The translations under genes were made by a program, and so were the position numbers. The notes under the pieces were generated by a model that was not told the DNA's origin, did no database searches, and was given only the letters and a program-made list of their open reading frames with translations. Positions 38,501-50,447 of a stretch of 64,000 nt of DNA are shown piece by piece. The stretch's first letter is position 1; every line of letters begins with the position of its first letter. Source of the DNA: Camarhynchus parvulus (lineage: Eukaryota > Chordata > Aves > Passeriformes > Thraupidae); assembly GCF_901933205.1 (NCBI RefSeq), contig NC_044590.1:3797501-3861500 (forward strand), written 5' to 3'.

Positions 38501-39923
38501 AGAGTGTGACTCCAGTGACTCACATTAAGTCACACTACCGATGAAGGGAGCCCAGTGCCTTCCTTTAGTTCCCACTGTAAAAAAATCTCTTTAAATAAAC
38601 TCAGAACTATGTTGTAGAGAGAGAAAGAAAGGAATTTTCTTGTTCTTAGAAAAGGAGGTAAGAATTTCAATGGGAAAAACACTTAACCTCCCCCAAACTA
38701 TTCTTTCAGCTCTGCCCCCTCTGAAAGGACCCACCAACGCCCAAGCAATCAAAATCCAAGCAATGAAGTTACCAAGAAATGAAGTTACATGAATGGACAC
38801 ACAAATGATACAAAACTTCCTAGACTGGTGGAATAAGGAGACAAAGGGACACAAAATATCAAAAATGAGAAGGATTTTAAAGTTTTTTGCTACCAGAGCT
38901 GTAAAAGTTAGATCCAAGTCTTACTGGTGGGCAAGAAATTCCCCAGTGTTACACACAATCTGGTGCAATTCAGCTGTGAAAGGGAAATGCACAGCCTTGC
39001 AGTGCAATACTGCTGCACTTCCTGTGACAGAAGTCATTGATATTCCAGATGTTTTTTGAATTATTTTTGCAGAAAAGCAGAGACAAACCAATACTCCTGG
39101 CAGGTGTTGCTCTCTGGTTTGTGCAGGAGAGGCTGAGAGCAGTTTTAAAGAAGAATAAACTGAGGAACAGTTTCCAACCCACAAATACTTGGCAGGTTTG
39201 GAAAGCAAACCCGTTCCTTTGAACTGCTGGGGAGCCCCCAGACCCCCAGACTGCGCAGCCTGATTGTCTCACTGATAAGAACAAGGCTCTTAGAACCAAC
39301 AAGAGTGAAGACATCCAGGGAGCTTTTATGGCAGTGAATTTTCCTCCAGCATCTTACAGGAAAGCAGCCAGCAATGCAGTTTATATCCACTGCAGTCCCA
39401 AGGAAGTTGCTGGCTGGTTTTGTGCCTAAGCTGGAGAAATGTGACATCTTTCCAGAATAAGGGCCTTGGTTTGCACGTCATCTTCCCAATGCCAGTGGGA
39501 ATCATGCAGTCCCTGACAGGGTGATGACTGAATAATTTCTACTCTGCTCATTGCTCAGGCAACACATTTCAAAAGATAACCTTATTGGACAACCTGACAA
39601 CATATTTTTATCATAAAATGCAAAACCAAGTTTAGGTGAAACTTTGATTCATTTTTAACCAAAACCTGCAGCAGTCTTTTAGCTTTCTATCTAAAGTTAT
39701 TTTGACCAAAAGAATCTCCTCCCTCCTCAAAATGCATAACATGAAATTATTTTGATTCTACATCTTTAAGTCATGGTATTAATTCACCATTTTCAAAATG
39801 TATTTCCTTATGGCTTTTATATTATTTAGATTTTAAGTTATCATTTAGGAAACCCATATTTCATTTGATCTTTTTTCACATTGGGTTTAGATTGAAAATT
39901 CAATTATTTTGCCAAGTAACTCA
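32573..39923. other. Noncoding unique DNA
   Basis: No gene is supported. Frames of 90-114 codons near 38,000-39,450 are overlapping and unrecognised. ACTCAATT/AATTGAGT at 33533-33554 forms a perfect 8-bp hairpin with a 6-base loop. No recognised transposon is present before the CR1 tail at 39,924. Confidence 0.5.
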
Positions 39924-39991
39924 ATCATAAAATAATTTGGAAGGGACCTTGAAGGTCATCTAGTTCCAACTCCCCTAGCATGGACAAGGAA
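39924..39991 (-). mobile_element. CR1 LINE 3' end, severely 5'-truncated
   Basis: The + strand reads atcataaaataatttggaag, then ggaccttgaaggtcatctag and ttccaactcccctagcatgg. This is the reverse complement of the standard avian CR1 3' terminus: an ATTCTATGAT-type tail followed by the 'ggaagggaccttaaagatcatctagttccaaccccc' segment. Only about 68 bp remain, which fits the strong 5' truncation usual for CR1. The tail repeat is degraded, so the copy is not recent. The insertion is in minus orientation. Confidence 0.85.
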
Positions 39992-42318
39992 ACAGAATTT
40001 CTACAAAATGTGCAAGCAAAAATGGATAATTTTATTAGAAAGAGAAGATAAAAAGGGAGTGGAGATAACTGACCACCAGAAAAGTAATCAAAAATCAAAA
40101 CAGCTGCATGTTTTGCAAAGATCATCACATGACAAAATAGCCATGAAGATGCCCAGCAGGATGAACAGACCAACTTTGAGAAGCAGTAGGGGTGGTGTGA
40201 ATGATACCCTTTACCCTGGAGTTACAAGATTAACTATTCCTTGACCACCCAGTCAAGCTTGATAATGTGGAGTTAAATTTGGTATAAAATGTACCAGTAA
40301 AACCCTTCGAAGTTCAGCAGGAGCACTAGGTGACCCAAATACCCATCCATGTTCATGTAACTCATCCCAGTGTCACCAAAGTGGCTTTTGCCTAGGATCT
40401 ACTTCTCCATAAAAAAATAGATGGAGCTAATCCAAATTGGACAAAGGGTGGACAGAAGAAAGGCCTTTGAACAGTTTGCAGTCACAAGCAAGATTTTTCT
40501 GGTTGATGGAGCAATATAAGTAATATCCATAGATTGCTCCTGGATTTCTCAGCAATCCTAGGTTGAGTCCCTTACATCCATCCCTAATCAATAACTGTAC
40601 AGCCCTCTTTGAGCGAGGAGCAGATATCAGATCCAGGCTGCTGAGAGCTGTATGCACACCTTGGAAGAGCTGTACCCACAGAAATCATATTTAATTCACC
40701 CTTTGCTGTGAGACCATCCCAGGAGCAGTCTCAGGAGGGATAATGCCTTCCCCAGGCAGAAGTTCTCCTGTTTGCTGAGGAGACACCATCGTACCCTGTG
40801 TGCTGTGAGATTTGTCACTGACAGCAGAGCAGGGGAGTGCTGATGAAGCCATCTGTCCCTGAGAAACACAAAGCTCCCAGGTTTACCAAAACCTGGAGCT
40901 AAAAGCCAACGCAGCATTTTCCCAAGACAAACATACTGCTTTATTTATTTTCATTCAATGTACACAAACACAGCAAATCCACTGAAACACAAATGGCTTC
41001 CAACTACATACCTGCAAGTTCATGTTTATACCCACTTTCCTGTTTTGTTTTTTTTTTTTTGCAGTTTTAGCTCTCTACTACTCCACTCACTGGTCAAAAA
41101 CTGGTGCAGCAAAGCACCAAATCAGGGCCAAAAGTTTAATTTAAAATTCCATGTTGATCCAGCTTTAAAAGAGCACGTTTCATCATTTAGGGCATGGATG
41201 ATAAAGTCCATTCACCTATTCCCCTTCCCATCCCCTGAGTTATCTTTAGCAGCCTGTGAGTCAAAAGTGTAACTGCAGCTCCTGCTGAGGTACCCAGATG
41301 AGCTTTCAGCAGGCTTTGATGTGCCCATGTGGGATGCAGCAGCACATTTGGGCAGCAGCTCTTCATGTCTAGGAAGGAAAGTGTTAAATCCAAAATTCTC
41401 TTGGCATAAAAGGGATATTGAGATGAAAGAATAATCAATCTTTCATAAATAATATACATGGGTGGGTACATTATATATTCAAAGCTACAGTCAAATGGTT
41501 GGGGAGAATGATAATTTATTCTGTTGAATTTCTTTGGAATGAATCCTGGAACAGATCAAACAAAAAAGTTATAAAATAGGAATTACAGGTAATGAAGGGC
41601 TCCTTGTTGCACAGGCGATCTTCTAACTCTTATGCATAATTAAAATATATGAGGTCAGGGATGAGCTTAAAGGTGATTATGTCAGGAATCATTTTGTTAT
41701 TCTTTTATTAAACAATACTAGACCTATATTTGTTTTATCAAGATATATATATACAATATGAAATGACTGGGATTGAGGTGCACATTTTAAATTAACGTGT
41801 TTTGATTAAACACAGAAGTAGCAGAGAACTTTAATATTTGTGCCTTGTATCGGTAGCAGGCTTGCTCTAGATATCTAAATTATTTGCCTTATTGCAAATT
41901 CATTCCAGGAAGCAACATTTCCAAGAGGGATCTTTTGGGGATACCATCAAGTTCCCTTTTTTTGTAAAGTTTTTTAGCCATTGTGTCTTGGTGTGCTGAG
42001 AACATAATGAAACAATGGCTGCTTGGCTGAATAACTCTCATTACACTTCCAACATCTACTTTGCATAATTTTGCCATGAATATTTTTATTATTTGTCTAC
42101 CTGTTTATAGTAATTGATGCAGAATAACAATGGTGCGGTCCATGTCTGTAGCACAAGCACTACATAAACCAACACACACATCTCTAACATGATATATAAT
42201 GTATAGTTGGAGCTACAAGCAGGCTCAAGGGATGGTGAATAATTGTTTATTATGGGTTTATACTTGTTTTTAGAACACCTGCTCATTTCCTTTAGTTATA
42301 ATTAATAAACAGCTGAGA
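39992..42318. other. Noncoding unique DNA
   Basis: No gene is supported. T13 at 41048-41060 followed by GCAG resembles a strong 3' splice acceptor but has no donor or coding partner. A short (AT)n run lies at 41743-41753. Open frames reach 104 codons and are unrecognised. Confidence 0.5.
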
Positions 42319-42353
42319 AGTTTTGAAACCTGACTGGAGTTTTGAAACCTGAC
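42319..42353 (+). repeat. 16-bp tandem duplication
   Basis: AGTTTTGAAACCTGAC occurs perfectly at 42319-42334 and 42338-42353 (period 19). This is a small local duplication. Confidence 0.9.
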
Positions 42354-42452
42354 AGAGACAAGCAACTGCTGACAGTATAAACCTAATTTCCATGTGATAG
42401 CAAAAGACCTAAAAGTGAAGGCAACACTGGAAGAAACTTTAAAAAATTCCAC

Positions 42453-42490
42453 TTTTTTTTTTGGTCAAAACAGTAAAAAAAAAAAAAAAA
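42453..42490 (+). repeat. T10 / A16 fold-back
   Basis: Ten T (42453-42462) are followed after 12 bases by sixteen A (42475-42490), so the single strand can fold on itself. No LINE or retropseudogene body was recognised beside the A run. Confidence 0.9.
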
Positions 42491-45400
42491 GTCCTGGAAA
42501 AAAGTAGGATCTCTGAAAGACAGCAGGAATGAAGCTGGGGAGGGTGGATGATAGGAGGGACAGAAGAGATGAGGGGAGCCTGAGTTCACATCCTCTTCTG
42601 AGCAGCAACTGTCAGGAAGAGCAGTGATTATTGCTGTGCACCAGCTCTGCACACAGAGGCAGAAAGGCTGACAATCCTTATCTGGTGGCAGATGTTCAAT
42701 GGCTTTTGAGAGAACAGAGCTGTGATGATTTGTCCCATTCAATTTTGAAGAGAAAACAAAAGGAAGAAAAAAGTTTCTAATGTGCCTCCTCTTATGCTTT
42801 CAACCTAGATTATAGTCTCTTCAAAGGCTGGTGCACACTCAGCTTCCCAAATAGTTTTAAAGGAAATATATAAACTGAATTTTTAAGATTTTTCTGCTTC
42901 AGTGTGACAGACTGTCAGAAAATTAAAGTAGCAAATTCAAGAAGGGTTTAGTCTTTGTTTTCTGGTTCTTTTCTTCTTGGCATTCACTCAGAAAAGCATA
43001 AACAATTCTCTTTGTACTGGCCACATAAGGATTTTTTTCTGGGGGAGGAAAAAAAAGCAACATCCAGGGAGATAAGGAGCTCATGGATCCTTTTCCAACA
43101 TGAAAAAGAAATTGATTTGAGAAAGGGAATCTGTGAGATAGTAACCACCTTTCCCAGTTTAATTGAATTAAATTTCATCTACAAAAAAATTATTCTTAAA
43201 TGCCAGTTCAGGGAAGGGCCTGTCTGCATTTCAGATTTGGGCCATGTTCTTTTGTGTCACCTGTTCCTATGTGAACAAAGAGAAGGAAAGGAAACACAGG
43301 TGGCTGCACCTTTGGAGGCTTTAAATTATTCCTGAAGTTTTGGGTGCTTCTGGAGTTCTGATAGGAAAGTATTGACTGTCAGCATTCCTTCAGAGAAACA
43401 GCCCAGGAGCAGGGGAATGCAGAATGGAGTCACTGAGAGAAAAAGTGAGAGGTAAAGGAAGTGTAAAGAATGGAAATAAAAGATAAATCTTATAATTGAT
43501 ACATAACTACAACAGTGTTATGGAAGATTGATTCTACAGGACTCATCTGACTTTTAATACAAAAGTTACAAGAAAACTGTAAGTTTTTAAGGGTTTTTTC
43601 AAACATCTGAGGGATCGGTATTTTCCTCTATTTTTTCAATAATTTACTGTTCATGGGCAAAATGGTTTCATTTACTTCATAGCTGAAGCTTAACACAAAG
43701 GGTTATATGAAAATTTTTACTTGACTTAGAACTGGTTATATATCACAATTGAATGCTGATAAACCACATTTATATGACAAGAAGTTCCATTTTATGTTCT
43801 CTTGTGCCTTACTTAAGAAGCCAGATTTCATGTAGTAAGATGTAGTGTACTATTTTGCCCCACAGTAAATAAAAAATTATTCCAAAATATTTTCCAGTAC
43901 TTTTACTTTGATGACATTCATGGATCCACATTCCAGCCCTTAAGAACACAAGAATTCACAGTGATTTTCAGCATTCTTCTCCACACCTGGGTTTAAGAAC
44001 TGTTGCTGAATGACACTATAGATTCTCAACATCATTTTTGTCATTAAGAAGATAATAGGCAAAGATGTGATCTGAAAATTGATCACAGCTTGTGGCTCTG
44101 AGTGTGGCACTTCTTTGACATGTCCATCAATGTGACCACTCACGCTATATTAAAATATTTAATGGATCAAATTAAGAAGGGAAGAGAACATTTCATATTC
44201 CATGAGGTAAATAACCACATCAATAAAATTTCATTTAAAAACCCAGGAATCCCAGCAGCTGCAACCTCAGTCCAGGTTTGGATACACAGCCCGTGAAGGG
44301 AATCCAAGGCACAAACCCCAAATGCCACAGTGTCAGATAAGCAGCAGCACAGAATGAAGAGAACAACCACACAAAGTATATTCCTGACATATCCTTTAAG
44401 TAGAAATGTTTCAAAAGATTTTCACGAGCTGCTCTTTAAAGGTCACATTACGTTGCTGCTGTTTATTTCCTCATCAGTTAATCAGGTGCTGTTTTCTTTT
44501 TGTAAGGTCGCCAAGCCCTTGTAATTGAGTTTTAGACTTTTTCTGAAATGTTCTGAGCCTGAGTGTGAGTGTTTCTTTTTCAGATCACAGATTACTAAAA
44601 AGTAGAAGTAGATACTGTGTTAACAGAATTCTACTTATCTGGGCTCTCACCCTGAAAATCCATAAACATGTCTGTAATTCACGTATTTGAGTAAAATTGT
44701 GCTTGACACCAGATATTAAAACTCTCAGTATTACAAAAAAATGCAAGAACAGCTCCCAGGGAAGATGTCTGGGAGACAATTCCTAAATGCCTCTGCGGGT
44801 CAGAAAAAAAGGAACTATCTCAGAATAAAAAGAAGCAGTGATAAAAGTGAAAACTCTTGTGCTTTGGTGCTTTTCAGACAAAGGATCCAAATCCCCAAAT
44901 CCACCAGACTTGACACCCTTTACATCCTTGTAAAAATTATGGCCACTCTGAGCCACTTATAAATCCGTGTTTCCAGCTTCTTTCTCAACCAAACCTCACT
45001 GGTCCCTAGTTGGAGGCTAAAGAGAAAAACCAGAAACCTGCAGCACCTGACAGAGCCCAGGGAAAACCTCCCCAGGCATGGTCCTGCCTCTGCCACCACT
45101 CCAAAATTCTGATACTTTTTCAGATTTCTAGAAATTGAGAGGAATATCACAAAATGCAGAAATTCGTCATCTCTCAGTTTAAAATAGCACTTGGAGAACT
45201 AAAAAAAAACCTCAATCAAAGGTAAATTTGTCCATCACTTACCATAAATTCATTTGGGTCTGAAAAATCCAAGTGTCTCCTCATGCTGCACTGATTTTTC
45301 TTGCACAGCACTCACTTTATTTTGACAGGTTCTGTCTTTCAGGCTAATGACTACTGGCATCAAACCCTTTCAGTTTTCCTCAATTCACTTCTGAATTGAT

Positions 45401-45889
45401 TCTCTCACATTTTATTTCTGACTTTTCCCTCTCTTTTTTTATTCTGCCTTGATTTTAATAAAATTCTAGCTCACTAAACATGGTTTTTGAGAATTTTTCC
45501 ACATTCCCTTTCAAAATAGACCTCAGAAATGGGAAGAGGTATTTTAAGCTATTCTTGCTGCCCATTACTGCTCACCAGAGCTCAAGAGTTCCAGCTCCAA
45601 TCCACTGCCCTTTACAAACTCTGTTCTACTGTTGATTTTAGTTTATATTTTATTAAGTTTCCCCCAAGATAATTCACACACAAACGCACACTTAGGCACA
45701 TAAAACAGTGTTTAAAAGCAGCGTTTACAGAATTTTATAGCAATTCATAGCAGGCTAATGAATTCAGCCATCTTTGGGCAGGAAGCACTGCCAGCCACAA
45801 AGTTTTTATGTGACTATCTTTGCTGCTTCAAGATAACTAGAAGGCATTTTTTAGCTAAATGATTCTGTGGTGCTCTCATTGATGATGTA
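42491..45889. other. Noncoding unique DNA
   Basis: No gene is supported. The frame 42955-43335 (+, 126 codons) is of chance length and unrecognised. No transposon was identified. Confidence 0.5.
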
Positions 45890-46330
45890 TAACTCCATTT
45901 ACAGTTGTAATCTGGGTAACAAAATGAATAATCCATCATTGTACTATGAATAGTAAATTAACCCAGATAAAAGTGTTGAACATCCAATCAGAATCATTAA
46001 GTAAGCAGAAGACTAAGATTGGTGAGGACACATTGGAAGCAATTATAACTAATGAATACATTAACTTCAGGCTTGAGAACAGCACGGCTGATATTCCAGT
46101 CCATCAAAATAAAAATTAGATTGGGGGCGAGCAGACACAATATGGAACAGTCTCTGAAAATAAACAATTATCCAGGAATGTAATTATTTTGGAGAGAAAG
46201 CTTCCTAGCAGTGATGTATTTTACATCACAGACCTGCTGCCTCTGCTGAAGGTGGTGCTGTGTAAATAACAGAATAAAGGCGTGCACTTCAAAATGTGCT
46301 GCAACAAAAACACATCAGAATCACCAGGGC
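45890..46330. other. Possible conserved noncoding element
   Basis: A repeat-free block with no open frame as long as 60 codons. It is dense in short AT-core motifs of the homeodomain type (TAAT/ATTA at several spacings) and has a CCAATCAG box near 45,983. That texture is common in vertebrate developmental enhancers, but conservation cannot be judged from one sequence. Confidence 0.25.
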
Positions 46331-49313
46331 TGGGGGAAAAGCAAAGACAAAATAAGTTGAAAATGCTTTTGCATATAAATCTAAAATAGTTGATTAGCTG
46401 CTGTGAAGATCATGGGCTATGCATAATGCTAATTACTTTAATAACCTGCAAGGCAGTAATACAATAACACCCTGATTGTGAAGTCTTGGCAGAGTCAAGC
46501 TGGCTGCCAAACCCCAAAATATTTAAATGCTCTTTCCTGTACACCTAATACATTGTGAAAGAGTATCGCTGATCCTATATTAGAAAAAGAAGCTAATCTT
46601 GCACCAACCTTTGGTGCGTGTGATACAGCTTTGGTGTCCTACAAACAGTGCTTCAGGTGATTCCAGCATTTATCCATTCACTGAGCCCCCCACCACTCTT
46701 AAGTCCAGTGTAAATGCTTATTTCCCATGAGAAAAAATTCATCTTTGAGATTGCACATGCTGCTCTTTACCTACTCCAACAAGTTGTGAAATCTCTGCAG
46801 ACCCAGTGGGTAACACTATTTTGCATCCATGATACTCCAATATTCATAGAAATTCTGAAACAAGCTCAAAATCTGATTCAACTGCTGTGCCACAATTCCA
46901 TGGCAGATCCCTCTCCTGACTGCCCCTCCCAGGCTGGGCAGGGTTGAACCAGTTCCCCAAGCATTGCATGAAATCATCCCTCCATCCAGTAAATCCAATT
47001 AATTCCCTGATCCTTCCACACAAGTGCAGGCAACAATTGATTCACATAAAAATCACTGCACTAGGTTTTAAAGTAATTTTATAATAATAATATTCATTTT
47101 CCCAGCATTTAAAGAATGAGAATGGCGTTTACTTGTTTTTAATTCTAGACACTACAAGACCCCTCAAAGATGGAACAAACTCAGGGCAAGAAATAAAGCA
47201 CAAACTTCCACTGGAAGAGACACAGTATCTCAAACTTACAGTAACTTAGTTATGAATTAAATTAACTTCATTTTTAAATAGTTTAAAGTTGTGGCAGGTG
47301 CTGAAAATTAGACTTTAAGGCGCTCACAGGGAATTCTGGATTCTTGTTATTTACATCCCAGAATGACATTTCCAGCAGTTTGGAAGCTGGAAGTCCTCTC
47401 AGAGACCTTCAGCAAGGCTGGACTGAAGTCCCTGATGTTGTGTCATCTGTTAGGGGCAGCTCACTCCCACGCAAAGAAACCTCCCCACAATCAAATTTTG
47501 GGTGATTCCAACCAGATTTGGACAAGTTTAGAATGTGGCAGCCCTCAGGCATCATTCTACTCCTGGAAGCAGATTAAAAATCTGGCTCATACCTAGGGCC
47601 TAAATAAAGCGGGAATTTCAGGAATGTTTGGTATCTGGTGCCTCCCATCTCATTATGAATGACCATAAACTATTAACTCTTTAATTGCAGAATGCTGCAC
47701 AATACAGCAGCATTCCATCTTTTCAAGGCTTTTTTTTTCCTGAATTCCAACTGAGTTTTACATCAGAGCCAGGCTGGAATTACCTAATTAAGCATAACAG
47801 TGAAGGATTGATTTTCCTTAACTGAAATAACTTGACAATGTAACTGGTTACCTGTCAGTATTTAATGGGCTGGTAATTACTCATTTTTTCTTAAGGCAAA
47901 AACTACTAATAAAGTTTTAAAAACATTGCTCTTGCAGAGCTATTTTTTTCATTGTGGGCCTAATACACAAGTAATTATGTCATAAAACTGGAAAAAACTC
48001 TCAACTTGATACATTAGCTTATTCTCGTTTTGACAATATGATTAAAATGGTTCTGAATCTTTCTCCCCCAACAATTTACACTGAACTAAAAGTGCTGAAT
48101 GTTGCTATTTATAATCTAAGGTTTCAGTGAACAAAAATGAACTGTTTATAATATGGTAAAAATGCCTGGAATGAGACAGAGCTAAAAAGCTTTACTGATT
48201 TGACAATGATTGCAATGCAGCTGGAGACTTACAAGCTTTAGACCTCCTGCAGAAGCAGGGATCAAAATATTTAGGAATTGAATCTCCAAATCTCCTAACA
48301 TTCGAATCTTCTGACCTTTTTTTTTTTTTGAGGATTTGATTCAGTCTCCTATCCCATAAGGAAAAAACCAAAACCCCAAACACAGTAACTTAGCAGATTT
48401 ATTCACAAATTAAATTGAGCTGGTTGCTTCAATTGCACATTTGGTTTATATTTTGCTCTGTTATGTAACTAAAACTGGTCTCATTTACCTGGCTGTTACA
48501 CTCTATAGTTATGACTTTCAGTTTTAATGACTAAAAAAACTAGGCTTTTAGTCTTTTCTAACCTCGTGGCTATAATAAAGAAAAGAAGTTTGTCAGTTTG
48601 CCACTACAAATCACTTTTCATTTTATCCCATCAATCCAAATATGAAATACTTTGACTTTTAGATGAATATTTCAGTTTGTACAACTGTCAAAAATTCCTA
48701 ACTTGTAAATCCTATGAAGGTCATGGAGAGGGAATGAATACAAGATACTAAGCTCTCATTTTTATAGTTACTTTTCTGTTCATTACCATGTTTAAAATAA
48801 ACAACCCATTGGTTATTTTTCCTATTCTCAGCTAACGCAAATTCCTTTTTAAAGCCTAGTCTATGCATATTTCACTGGTTTTGGATAAGTCTGTTATTCC
48901 TCTCAGTATTGATTAATAAGTTCAGATTTGCCGGTTTTAGAAGGCTATTCTTAGTATTTTTAGCCTTCCTGCAGTTTGATGAGCTCAGTTACAGTCTGAT
49001 AAACTCAGTGACAGACCCACTAAAGTCCAGCTACTTGGGCCTTTTCTTCTCAAATATCTTCCCCATCCAAAGGGAGAAAATGAAATATTTTTCATAGCAG
49101 AGATCACATCCAATTAAGAAACCCACATTATCCCAGAGAAGGGTAAGAAAGCTCAGCACTGAGCCCATGCATCACTCACAAACTGGAATTAGATGGGATG
49201 GTGTGTAAGGAGGAATCCTTACATCACTGAGAGCAGGGTGGTGTCAATCTCCTCATTTTTCCATGGCTCTAAGCCTGGATTTTCTCCTTCCATAGCAGCT
49301 AATATTGGACTAT
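46331..49313. other. Noncoding unique DNA
   Basis: No gene is supported. GAATGCTGC (47690-47698) and GCAGCATTC (47707-47715) form a perfect 9-bp hairpin with an 8-base loop; its flanks do not extend the stem, so it is not called a microRNA. A T-rich run lies near 48,318-48,330. Confidence 0.5.
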
Positions 49314-49343
49314 AAATACCATTATTTTTAAATACCATTATTT
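49314..49343 (+). repeat. 14-bp tandem duplication
   Basis: AAATACCATTATTT occurs at 49314-49327 and 49330-49343 (period 16), both copies perfect. Confidence 0.9.
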
Positions 49344-50105
49344 CTGCTGTGCCACATATTCACTGTTTGCTGTAGTCAAGAGTCATCCAGGCAAGGTCGT
49401 GGCCAACCAAGGAGCGTTTACATTTTAAAAGCAGAGATGGGCACAACAAAGATTTCTGCAGGGAGAGAAAAGGTCCCCTTCAGTCCAACACTGTGAGGCT
49501 GTGCTGAGGGATAACACTCTGTTCAAGGCTGTGTTCTGCTGTTAAAGTGAAGGACACTGGAACTATCTACAGAGACACTGTGATGGCATTAAAACTGGTT
49601 AAAAAAAAACCCACAAAAAAACCCTTTCTCTTGTGAAGTGAAAACGAGAAGAAAGCAATGAATTTTTGTGTTACTTTTAAGTACAAGGAGCAGACCCTAG
49701 TTTTCAGCAGTGGTTGAGCCATAGAAGATTCATGCAGGAAAAGCAAATGCAATGAAGGAAACCACCACTCCTCTAAGTTCTCTTTAAGGAGACCTTTTAT
49801 CCCGGATCAAAATAATGAACTATTATTTTTATTTTCCCTCCTGCAAATTACATAAATACTAAAATCCCACTGGATTACTGCTGCGGAGACTGTTCACTTT
49901 CTTATGCATTTACTTATTCTGCAGACACAAGGTGAAACATCCCCCTGGCAGCGAGGCAGCAGAACAGAGCCATGGTAAAGGCTGGGTGAGCTCAGGGGAT
50001 TCTTTCTTTGGGGATTTCACTCCTAAATTTGGGCAGCAACACTGGCCCCACTGTGGCTGGTAAAACTTAGAATAACCTTACCACAACTAACTGAACCAGA
50101 TGCTC
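49344..50105. other. Noncoding unique DNA
   Basis: Nothing recognised. Base composition is ordinary up to the sharp start of the cytosine-poor tract. Confidence 0.5.
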
Positions 50106-50447
50106 AAGTTATTACTATAGTTAGATTTATAGTGTTTGATGGATTATTTTTATGTTTAATTTTTTATTACTTTTATGTTAGTGTTAGTAAATGTTTTTAA
50201 TGTTATATAGATTATTTTTGATGGAATGGTAGGTTAAATTTTATTTTTACAAGTTAGAAAGATTTTTTGGTGCTAATGGTAAAGTTGGCTGTTGTATGCA
50301 AAATTGAGGTAAAATTGTATTAAGATGTATTTTTGTGTAAGATGTGATTTGGAGTGATATATGTAATTTTGTTTTTATTTTGTTTTGGTTTAAGAAAATT
50401 AAATATTATGTAAAAAACTATTTTTACTGAGTTAAGGATTTTTAATT
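50106..50447. other. Cytosine-depleted, strand-asymmetric tract
   Basis: By hand count the + strand holds only 8 C in 342 bases (50115, 50170, 50250, 50273, 50289, 50299, 50418, 50427). In the core 50118-50417 there are 5 C against 57 G. Every remaining C follows A or G; there is no TC or CC dinucleotide. It is not a simple repeat. Possible origins are a retroelement copy with dense C-to-T editing (G-to-A if the element lies on the minus strand), or an LTR U3 that is naturally C-poor, as the start of the solo LTR at 3783 also is. Neither LTR ends nor a target duplication could be fixed. Confidence 0.6.

Noticed and set aside
42955..43335. 126-codon + strand frame
   Set aside because: Unrecognised and of chance length, with no exon signals.
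47690..47715. 9-bp perfect hairpin as a microRNA precursor
   Set aside because: The stem does not extend beyond the 9 bp, far too short for a precursor.
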